Shown: positions 28,201 through 40,200 of the stretch, one piece after another
Layout of the letters: each line of letters opens with the position of its first letter
How positions within the stretch are numbered: the stretch's first letter is position 1
Origin: Branchiostoma floridae
Taxonomy: Eukaryota > Chordata > Leptocardii > Amphioxiformes > Branchiostomatidae
Direction of reading: 5' to 3'
Assembly (NCBI RefSeq): GCF_000003815.2
Contig: NC_049990.1
Span: 21,580,296 to 21,644,295 of the forward strand
Length of the DNA stretch: 64,000 nt
The notes under the pieces: model-generated
The model's input: only the letters and a program-made list of their open reading frames with translations
Told to the model about the DNA's origin: nothing
Database searches by the model: none
Translations under genes and position numbers: made by a program

Positions 28201-31200
28201 TATTCACATATTTATCATGTTTATAGTCCAAGCTTGTTTATGCAATGCAGGTCTATGGCTAGTAATATAGTGTGAATAAGTCAGAAATTCTGCACATAAA
28301 CTCTGTTAGTTATTGTGTACCACAAAACTTGCACTGTATCATTGAAGTGTTGAAAAGTTTCAAAACATTCCCATAACTTTTAGAATAGCCCCAATGAAAA
28401 GAGAGGTGCTATTTCTGGTTTCTTTCTTTGTTTGCTTGTTCTCAGGTGTGTGTTAAAGTTTCCCCAGGTCCATTTCCACAGGCTGAGTTTTTGTCCAGGT
28501 CCAATCTTGCTCATGCAGACCTAATTGGCCCAGGTTTAAAATTGTACTGCAGGCATGAAGGAAATGAACAATGCTGTTGTCAAGAGTCAAGACATGGTTG
28601 TATTCTTGGTTGCTTCATCAATTTCTTGTTTTTTCTAGGTGGTCCACATGTGTGCAAAATCCTGGGTGCAGACACAGTGAAGGCCTTTGGGGAGGGGATC
28701 ACCCCCAGGCCGGGAGTCCCACGGGGCCATCCCGCCACTTTCACCATCAATATGAACGATGCAGGAAATGGAGAAATTGCTTCAACTGTAACAAGTAAGT
28801 TCATTTCAGTTAGCAGCACTGCGTGGTGGGTAAGGTTGCATAGTGTTACCTTTTAAATGGGAACAATTCTTTTTTGAAAAGAGCAAGCTTTGTGAAAATC
28901 TTTACCAAAACCCAGTTAAGGTGACACCAACTATACATAGCCTTATAACTTCCACAAGTTACAAATTGACTGAAGCTATGACGTTTACTTAGTTGCATGA
29001 ATGAGTTAATCATATAATCATTGTTTCACATTTTGAACTTTTAACAATGCATTGTGCAATGATATGTACCAAAGTTTGCAGTGGAACTGAAGATTATGTG
29101 TAATTTTGACATATTGGTGCAGTTCATTTTGCAATAGAGTAAGAAGAAATGAACAATTAAAAGTGCATGTTTGCATGAAGACTTAGTGTACATCTAGGGT
29201 CACCGTACTGTTTCAGGTAATGCATGCTTATTATGATTTCTGTCTTGTGTATGGTGACTTGTGGGGTTTGTGTAGTCATCTCTGAAGATTGCTTAGTAAT
29301 ATTGTTCTGTCAGTGTGAACAAGTTAGCAGCGGTAAAAGCACATTGTCATGTTATTAATCGCCGTCTTATTATACAGTTACACTTTATGTAGTCCTTTTG
29401 ACTGGTTTGCGACATAACCACGATGTTAATTTTGTCTTGTTTTTCATGTTGTCTAGGGTGGACAGAGAGACAGAAGTGATTCATGTGGGGTGTTGGAATA
29501 AGTGACATCACAAGTTCTGCACGTTCTAACAGAATTTGCTCTTGCTAATTGCCTAACACCATGCTCCCTATGCCTAACCCCCAACTAAAACCCTGCAAAT
29601 GCCCCTTTTTCTGCATATATGTTGCAACTGTTGCTGCTAATACTAATACATTGCTGTCATTTACATTACAAAGTCATGTGACTCACACCGGCCAATCAGG
29701 TTTTGTGGCACATTCACAATGTATGATGATGATTGGTTGGTTAGTTGCCATGACAACACAAGTGTGTGGATGTATGGGTGGAGGTATGAATGCCAGAATG
29801 GTTGTAACCTCTCTGGATGGGATTATGTTTTGTTGATGTTTTGAGGGTCTGTTCTAAATGCATCCAACTGCATGGTTTCTTATAACATGACTGTGTATAC
29901 CATCGCATGAAGTTGGTGTGAATTTTAAGATAATCATCTGCATGGTTTGTAACAGCAGATTTGGGTTTTCACCATTTCATCATTACCTGAACTTGTCTGT
30001 CTTGTGTCAATAACAATGTCTGTTTCATGAGCATGATGTGAAATCAAGCAATTGTCATCTTTCAATCGTGACAAAAGATTTCATACAGTACATACTTTAG
30101 GAGCTTATATTTTAAGTTCAGAGACAAATAGACACTGTCCCTGAAATGCTCTCATCTACTCAAATTTGAGGATAAGATCATCCCTTGTTTTCAAAACAAG
30201 CTACATCACTGAATGCAGCTGGATCTAATCATGTATAAACTGTCCTGAATACCTCATGTTACAAAACTTTTATGAGAAGATATGGTTGTAATTGATGACC
30301 ATATCTCCACAGGGTTCCTTTATGCGATGTTTATGTATAATATTTGCATTGACTTTGACCCACAGGCCCAAGTGGAGGTAACGTGCCATGTCGAGTCAGT
30401 GGACGGAGTGGAAACTACACAGCAGAGTACACACCTTATGAAGTTGGTGGGTATATCTTCATTCTGCTTCGGACTTTCTCATTGCTGTATTCCCGTACTT
30501 GGTCAGTGGATCTCAAAATCATTATCATCATGTCTTGCTGCTCCATCTCTGGGTCCAATTAGGGTCAGTGATACTGAAGTGATTAGAAATTACTTTAAAG
30601 TCTGTCATAAAATGAGAGTTAAACTTCATCTTATTAGACTATGAAATGAAAAATTCTGTCTAAAATACTGTACTAACAAAGCTCTTTTGTAAACTAAAAG
30701 AAGGTGACATTCTTTCTCCTCAGTGCTGAAAGTCTGGTGACTGTAAAATTTCTATTTTCCATTAAAAAAGGTCTGCACCTTTGGCCATGAGCAGTCTACA
30801 TATACCTCAGAGAGCCATATTTGTTTTATGTACATTCTTTGTCCTTGGTGCTGAAATTCTGGTGCCTACAAAATTTCTGTTTTCCATTGAAAAATCTACT
30901 TCTCCTTTAACCTAGAGCATTCTACATGTTCCATATTTGGTTCAAGTTCATGAATATGTGATATTCAAAGTTTCCTCTCACTCTTTTCCTCACAGGTGAC
31001 CACAACATTGTGGTGACATTTGCCGGTCAGCAGATCATGGGCAGCCCCTTTAACTGCCACGTGTACGATGCTCGGAAGGTCCGCGTGGGAGACATACCTC
31101 TGGGGAAAGTTGGACAACCTGTCACTGTGCTCAGTATGTACTACTCAGAAATCAAATAATGGTGATGCTTGGGACAGTAAGCTGTTTTTAGAACACAACG

Positions 31201-34200
31201 CAGAAATTCAACTACTTATCTAAATCAACATCATGATATTTTGAGTGCTACTGTATGATGTGCAGAGTTAACAGTTTTAAAACTGATTTGTAGCAATATC
31301 TTCTTGTGCAGGGATTTCAGATTTTATTGGCCTGCAGAAGTAATGGCATGATTGTTAAAAAAAGTAATGATTGTTAGAAAAGCAATGATTGTTTAAAAAG
31401 TAAACCTACGGATCGGAGGACTGATCGAAATCTTGTTGGTAAGCCCTTTTAATTTTGTTCATTGATGTAAAGTTTAAAATTGTAACATAATGTTGACTAC
31501 CATCAGAGATGAACTTACATTTGAGTAAACCTATGGCTGTATAGACAACTACTTTACTGATAAAACAAACAGATTGGCTTGTGTTTACATCTGCGTATCA
31601 TTTCTCCCTCATCTCCAGTTGACACGACGCAGGCAGGAGTGGGAGACCTACAGTGCACGGTCAGCGCTAACGGCACGGTGCCCAGCCACCTGGACTCTCA
31701 CGGCACAACCCACAACCTGATGTTTGCACCACGCACTGCACAGCCTCATGAGCTGGATGTCAAGTTTAATGGACAGACTGTGCCAGGTAGCTATATTTAC
31801 TAGCAGCCCCTGTGTGTATCTACTAAAGACTACTGCGTGCTTGTACTTAATAATCTACTCCAGTCAGACTTACTACCACTTAACACCTTTGTTTCACAGT
31901 AGGTATGCCAGATTATGTTCTTGACCCACTGAAATAAAGATATAAAATAAAGATAAGGGTTTCCTTATGAGAGACAATTACAGGAAATTATTTAAAAAAA
32001 AGAAATGGAAGGTTGACAGCACTTTTAAAAGATGAAAAACTGATGTTGTTTGTTTCATATTGAAAGGCAATTGAATTTGTATCGGAATTTAGGATGAATT
32101 CTATTTCATGTCCAAGAATTGGTGTCTGTGCACCATAACAGAAAATATCATTCCTCAAACTAAAATTTGTCTGATATAGCTTATGCTTAACCTTGTCTTG
32201 CTCAAAAGATTCGAAGTTTTCAGTCATGCAATTTTCAGGTTTTTGGCAAGAGAGACCAAATCTTAGGAAAGACTAATGACATTTCTTAATTGGCTTACTG
32301 TTTGGCTCTTTACAAAGTAAAACAATTTTTATGATCTATTTTTTTGGTACCGTTAAATCTAATGAGAGTGTGTCTGTTTGGACATGGAAAATAATACATG
32401 ATTTGAAATGTGGTCACACCTTATTCAGTCTCCTTTACAGCATGGACTTTGTCTAAATCCTTGAGTTGAACACATGTAATGCTCCAATTATGCTACCACT
32501 CAATGCAACAGGAGTCTAGCATGTCGGAAACTTTCCAGGTTTTCTGCATGAAAACATTCCAAATCTGATCCTTTACCTCAAATCCAAACTTATGATTTTC
32601 TTTTGTCTCTGGATATGGATAAGTTCAAAACTTCTTTCTGATTGAAATATGATATCTCATTGACAGTATTTATTGCAATTTCTCATTTTTTAAAGACTGC
32701 AGGGTACATGTGAATTCATAACAATCTTAACAGATTTTTGTTACTTTTTTTTTTCAAATTGCTGCTGTTCTATTGTAGCCACTGGTGCCATAATGAACAT
32801 AGACTACTCCAACATTGATGAAGCACTTACTGATATGGAGGACTCTGTTTCATTGAATGGTTACCCCGAGAATTTTGGGTCCCAAAGTGTGAAAGCTCAG
32901 AGTTTGGGTGCTAGGAGTTTAGGGGGTCAGAGCATTGGAGGTCAGAGTTTAGGGGTTAAGAGCCTCGGAGGTCAGAGTTTAGGTGCTCAGAGCATTGCAG
33001 GTCAAAGTATGGCAGCATCCTCCATCTCTGGAGTTGTAAGAAATGGGGTACCACCCCCAGGGAATGGAGAGTATGGCTACTATGTGTTCTACCCACTACC
33101 TGCAAATGTGAGGCCTGGCTCTGCAGTTATGATTCCTGCCACTCTGCCTAAAAGTCAGCCTTAGATGGCTAAAATAATTGTCATGTTTTTTTTGGCTCTG
33201 ATTTCAAATCTTGATTTGTCAAATACTGCTATTCATTTGCAAATATTGTTGCATTTGAAAAGTTGAGTACTTTTCAGAGTCTTATTGGTTTGTGACTTTT
33301 TTACTACATGTAGGTTTTCAAGAAGATCAAAAGCATTCCCTTTCAAGGTCATTTGGAGGAAATTTAGCAATTGCAAAGTGATATCATGCAAGTAAAATAT
33401 ACTTCAATTGCAAATTTCTAGGAATCTGAAATTTGTTTGACTGTTTTTATTAAAATTTCCGTAAACTATTAGTGAAACACATCTTTAGCTTTCAACCAGC
33501 AAGTTATAAGATATTGGAGCCCTGGGTCACAAAAAAGGATAACATTAAATATTCCTGTTAATCTGTGGCTATATGATTATGTGTGTGNNNNNNNNNNNNN
33601 NNNNNNNNNNNNNNNNNNNNNNNNNNNNNNNNNNNNNNNNNNNNNNNNNNNNNNNNNNNNNNNNNNNNNNNNNNNNNNNNNNNNNNNNNNNNNNNNNNNN
33701 NNNNNNNNNNNNNNNNNNNNNNNNNNNNNNNNNNNNNNNNNNNNNNNNNNNNNNNNNNNNNNNNNNNNNNNNNNNNNNNNNNNNNNNNNNNNNNNNNNNN
33801 NNNNNNNNNNNNNNNNNNNNNNNNNNNNNNNNNNNNNNNNNNNNNNNNNNNNNNNNNNNNNNNNNNNNNNNNNNNNNNNNNNNNNNNNNNNNNNNNNNNN
33901 NNNNNNNNNNNNNNNNNNNNNNNNNNNNNNNNNNNNNNNNNNNNNTAGACATGAGTCTGTCTCTAAGTTGACAAATATTCACAGAAACTAACATTGTTTA
34001 TTGTGCCTAATGAATCTGCAAATAACTCATGATATTCGGAATATAATGTCTTTCAAGAATGTGTGTGTGTCATTAACAATGGAAGGTTCACCTTTCAGAA
34101 CTCATTTATGCATGCAAATAAGTATGTATAATCAAAACTATACCATGATGAATATATCTTTAATCGGAGAAGACAAAATAAAGGGTGTTTGGTGTGACAT

Positions 34201-37200
34201 GCTAAATTGGCTGGTGTGTTTTCCTGTGTTTTTTCAATCACTAATTATCAGGAATGTTAGAAAATTACATAGTAGAAATTACTATCTTCTACTTTCAAAT
34301 TTCTGCCATTGCTCTAATATATTATCACCCAAATGGCAGAAATTTGACCTTCCCTTTTTCGATAGCTAGATTACCAAAATCGAAATATTTCATACACCAG
34401 AAATGACATGCACACCCTTTATTTGCTTCATCTGATTGGTACTGATATGATGCCCAAAACATGAGAAACTATCAATTTATGACTTGTTGTCTAGCTATCA
34501 ATGGTGACCCTCTGTTCTTGACACCCCACCTATTAACTCTTTTTACATTATGACAGTTTAAGAGGTTGAAATATGAATATAAGTTATAATACAACAAGGA
34601 CAAGATATGATATGACATAAGTCAAGACAATATGAAACATTTGATCATAGTCTTTTTTACCAACACACAGAACAGAATGCATGTAACTTGTTTTAACCAT
34701 CAATTTTGACATCAACTTCTATTGTAACAAAAATTTGGGTCATTTCTGTCCCGGTACATTCAAGTTCAAGAAACCTTAGTTAGAACATGGAACCATGGGC
34801 CTTGTCTTGAAGACATGGAAAACCCACTCCCTTTCTCGACAAAAGAGAACCTAGCCAACATTGAAAATCATCAAATAAAAGCCAGCTCTGTTCAAAGTCT
34901 GTAATGGAGGCTAAGAAAACCACTATACCATCCTTGCTGGACATCAAATGACGACAATGAATACCACTACACTTGAAGTATTTCAAACAATTAAAGATGC
35001 CAACACCCAGTACAAGTCACTGAATGGTCATACTGACTGGGTGTTGCCACAAATAACAGATATAAACATTCAAAGGAAAAATCATATGGCTACACCCAGA
35101 TAAGGATCCTTGAGTCATAGTGGGTGGAGCTGGATAAAACTATTAGAGCGCACTTTCAAAAGGGAATGGAATAAAAGATGAGTTGTGATGTCAACAATAT
35201 ATTAAACACTTCAAGCAGAAAGACAGTACCTCAACTACACAGTATTGCCAGCTCTGCAAATGTGCCTAACTGTGCAATATTTCTGTGAGAACATAAGTTA
35301 TGACCCTACAACCCCTCTTAAAACTGACAGCATGTTAACATTTGATCAAGTATCAATGTTCTCTTCTTAAATGATTTTCAATATCAATTCCAAATTTTAT
35401 ACATGTCTCATAACACTGTTATAGATGTCTTATGGTTTTCAACTAACTCTACAACCTATTGAATTGTACTGTTGCCTGTTGGTAACAATTGTGACTAGAC
35501 ATCATTGAAAAAAAAACCTTAAGCAAAATTCCCTTCACTTGACAAATGAAGGGGTACCTATGATTTTGCACTGTAAAAATAAGGCATTGCTAAGACTTGT
35601 TCATTTGTATAGAGTACAAGGAAGATATTTTGTACAGCGTGCTGACAGATAATTACTAATAGGTGTGCCAACACATGTTGTCCTTGGAGAATCAGGTATT
35701 CCCCCATCTGGAAATTTTGCCTTGAATAATTCATTACGGACTTACTCATACAAAACAAAGACCATTCAGATGAAGGGTGTAACAACAAGGTTATGAATTA
35801 TTAAGAACTATGAAAAATGTCCCATTGTTTGCAGGCAACATTGTGACAACATATAATTGATATTAGCTTTGCCTCTCAATTTCCCATGAGAGTCATGTAT
35901 GTTAAGAACAGCTTCTATGGTGGAACAAGGGTTGTACTGTATATCAGGAAATCTTTGCATTGAATATTTGCTGAAACTCTTTGAAATGATTCACTTGTCT
36001 CATTTAAACACTTTTCATGTTATAAAGAATCAAGAAACTTTTTAGCAGAAATGTCAAAAAGCACACGAAAATAATCATGTCTCTAAAAATAATACTACAT
36101 ACAGTACAGACAATTAAATTTTCAATTTGAATAATGTTTTAAGGTGGGGCCCTTCAGAGCTGTTTGACCTCTACATGTATAAAAATAATTTCACAGTAAC
36201 CATCATGTAAGGATCAGGAGTATTATATTCTACATCAATGAAGATCAGTATAGCACTAATTTTGCAAGAACTCTGAAATTGCAAGTGTTAACCTGTTACT
36301 GAGATCAAGTGTGACCAAGGAGGCGAGACAGGTTGAATCATCATTAACGGAATAACATGGGGCTGTGAGGATTACCATCCACCAAGTCTTCAACATGCTG
36401 CAACAGGGAGGGGAATATCTTCAAGGGTTCAACTTCATTACTGACCGATCAGGGGCGCCAACGAAAGGATGGGTCTTACCTGACCAAGAACCTCCTGGTC
36501 AGACAAGCCAACCGGTGGAAACGGAGGACACTTCACAGTTGCCATTTCTTATTCATGAAAATGGAGCTACTGAACAGCAAAACCAACAGGTGGAAACTGG
36601 TGCATTGCCTCAGCCACCATTTCTTGCATACCCTAACGGACTCTCTGAACAAGTGAACCAAGAGGTAGAGGTTGGCTCAGCTTCACAGCTACCATTTTCT
36701 ATGTATCAAAATGGATTTCTTGAGCAAGGAACTCAACAGTTAGAAACTGGCATACCACCACAGCTACCATTTTCTATGTATCAAAATGGATTTCTTGAGC
36801 AAGGAACTCAACAGTTAGAAACTGGCATACCACCACAGCTACCATTTTTTATGTATCAAAATGGATTGCCTGAGCAAGAAAGTCAACAGTTAGAAACTGG
36901 CATGCCACCGCAACTACCATTTTTTATGTATCAAAATGGATTTCCTGAGCAAGGTCAACTGTTAGAAACTGTTATACCACCACAGTCCCCTATTTTTCTT
37001 CCTCAAAATGGCTCCCTCCCCATGGGAATTCCTTCACAGCCTATAATTTTCCTTGGACGACGTCCACAAAGTAGTCGGTCACGACATAGAAAAGTCAAGA
37101 AAACCAAAAGCCGACCAGTTCAGGATGAACAGAATACAGAACAAGCAGAAGCAGAAGAAACTGGACCAGGTGAAAATGTTGATGAAGTTGGCAATGATTC

Positions 37201-40200
37201 TGCGAAATTGGAGAATGTAGAATGGAAAACTATCGCGACTCCTCAGCCATTGCCTGATATTCAATGGGAGCTAGTCAGTGGGGAGGTTGAACCTGTCAAT
37301 GTACAATCTATTGGAAACACAGAGGGGACTGATCCCAGCCAACATGGTCTCAAATCAGAAACAGTGGAAAGTGAGGTTAACATGTCAAAGGATGATTTCC
37401 TATCTCATATCTTGGATAAAGAAGATAACACAGCTGAAATGATTGATGACAAAGAACTACAAGCAACAGAATCAGAAGGTAGTACACATTTTAAGTGTCA
37501 TCTATAACAACTAACTTGCTTAAGATTGATTCAAGAGCTGAAGATACAAAAGGTGCTACAGAAACTACATATTATGCATGGTGTTGCTCATGTTGCAGCG
37601 TCACAGAGCCCTCTTGCTTACTAAATGAGAACTACACACCAACAGAAAACGAAACATAGGCAAACTGCAATTACATGTTAGGAAATTCATCCTACCTTCA
37701 GAAAGGTGAAGGGGATCATCAATAACAATAAGGCAATAAAAATAATTTAGATTTGCCCCACAGCCCAATTTGTAGCTAGGATCTAAAAAAGTATTCAAGA
37801 GATAGTTGCATCCAACCCTGGACCTGTGTCTTTTGCCTCAGAAGCGACCCTTCTTGTACAGAACATGCAGCACAACATTTCTTTCAGCGGGATTCCTCAA
37901 TTATGGCAGGTAACTTATTGGAGGACAATGAGCTCCAAAAATTTATTTTAGTCACCAGTTCATTTAAGAAATGCCTCCCCTCTTCTTATCCTGACTGTAG
38001 GAAGCCCCTTCACTTGCCACGTGGTGGATCAAGGTGCGATCACAGTGTTAGGAGACGGACTGGGGCGAGTGCCTGTGGACCAGCCTGCCAACTTCACCGT
38101 GGATGCCACTAGGGCAGGAGACGCTGAGCTCAAGGTCGACGTCTTAGGTTAGAATATTTTACATTTTGCTCGTTTGCTTGAATGTATGAATCTCCTTTTA
38201 AGAGTACTAACACAGTAACTATTTCTTGAGTCCTTATATTCTTAAATGTTGCTTGTATTCAACATTTTCATGATTGTTGAATGGTGTGGAATTGTATCTT
38301 TCTTCAATACCTATCGTAACAATGTAATACGCTATGTAGAGCTTTAAACAAATGACTATGAAAGACCCTTAAGGTGCAATCTCACTGCACTTGCGTCAAG
38401 CTTGCGTCACTGGTGGGTTCAAAAGATACTCAACGAATTTCAGAGATAAAGAATGAATTTTCATACTTTTTGTGTATTTTGTCATCTTCTAAGTCATACT
38501 TTTGCGTATTATGCAGTATCTTGATTATAATAGATTGAAGAAAATATCAAAATAGTGACGCAGTGAACGAACCCCGCAGTGACGCAAGCTTCACACAAGT
38601 GCAGTGAGAGTGCACCTTTAATCTTGACCTGTATTGAAAATGGATTTCATTCTGCAGTGAAGATTTCTGAACAAATATCACATTTAAAATTGATGCATAT
38701 TCCCACAGTAGATGTTTGCTGATAAGTTAATATTTTACTTTGTAGGTTTGTATGTTTACATCTTGATGTTTCCTTTCTCAGGCCCCAGTCGCAGACGTGT
38801 GCCATGTAGTATCAGTGGCAGAGGCAAATATGATGTGGAGTATGTCCCCACAGAAGTTGGTGAGTTATCCTTTTGTTCAAGTTGAAGGTTGCATAACTCT
38901 GTACTCTAATTATAGAAACCTGTTCAGATTCAAGATAACTTCCCCAAAATCATGTGCATTACAAACATCTTTGTTAAGTCTGTAGTTGGATTCATGTTTA
39001 ATGTGTATAATGTCACACAGATATAGTCTGGTATCCAGTCTTGTTGCGCCCCCGTTTGATTTGGACTAAAGACTGGATTCCAGGCTAACAAAAGACAAAG
39101 CTAGGTCATTCATTCAGAACATTTATCTGTACGTATTTCAATCCTGGAAAATATGTTGCAATTCATGATAATTCTTGGCTAACCTGAATACATCTTTTCT
39201 GTTCTAGGTCCCCACACGATTGACGTGACCTTTGCTGGGGACACCATCCCAGGAAGTCCCTTTGGTTCCTATGCCTATGATGCCAACAGGGTGAAGGTGT
39301 TGGACATCCCCAATGGGAGGGTTGGAGAGGAGGTCCCTTTCCAGGGTCAGTACAGTAAAATACTTCAAGTTATAATTCAATTACACCTGTTCTAAGAAGA
39401 GGGAAGAGGCACGTAAACAATAGATATATTGATAGCATAGCTCTAGATGTTTTGTTTATCCATTGTTCACTTGTAGCACTTCATGTAGATATAGCCATTA
39501 GTATCCCATGTAATGCTATTGAATTGCCGCATTTAGCCCATGTGGGTAAGAACATCCAAATTAAGATCATCATTTATAATCTAGTGAACTTGATCCTGAA
39601 GAAGGAATTAAACCAGGACCATTCTCATTGATTTATGTCCCAAGTTAAGTTTAAGTCCTTCCTACACCAGATGGTGCATCGGGCAGTGTCCATCTTCATT
39701 TCAGTAGCCCTGGGCCACACAACATTAGTGCAATCACTACAGCAGGGGGCTAGTCCACTTGTAGTGGTGTGAGTTCAACTTCCATACTCTTTCCCAAATG
39801 CTGAGTGGAAACTGAGCAGACAAAGCAGCATGTACCATTTTCAAAGTCTTTGGTATGACTCACCTGGGGGTCAAACTTACAACCTACCAAATGCTGGGCA
39901 AACACTGTATCCACTCGGCCATTGCACCAGTCCATCAGAGATCAAAAACACTGCAAATTGTTGTTAGACAAAGTACTGATCTCCAGATCAACTCAAAACT
40001 ATAAAGAATCATTTGAAGATGTAGGAAAGTGGCACTTGGCACCTGTCCTTGGTGATGAAAATTATCCTATACTGTTACAATGCACTCTTGTATGTGCCCT
40101 AACTGTATTCAACAAATGCTACAACAACCAGAACATAGACAAAGATCAACCATACCTATGAATGAATGAGGCTGTTCCACAAGTCCTCCCCCCAAGCTGT

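Larger units (their letters stand above)
31787..38000. other. 6.2-kb intron A11-B11 with unusual exons and an assembly gap
   Basis: The longest intron in the window. It holds a terminal-exon candidate (32779-33164), an N gap (33588-33945), about 2.4 kb of featureless AT-rich sequence (33946-36356) and a long repeat-coding exon (36387-37478). The type I repeat is split here just before its last SPF strand. Confidence 0.7.

Noticed and set aside
28428-28856. 142-residue + frame
   Set aside because: Only 28639-28794 (B10) is coding; the flanks are intron.
33569-33994. Open frames across the N run
   Set aside because: They are produced by unknown bases.
34001-34369. 122-residue frame after the gap
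   Set aside because: AT-rich, no domain, no phase-1 acceptor; looks random.
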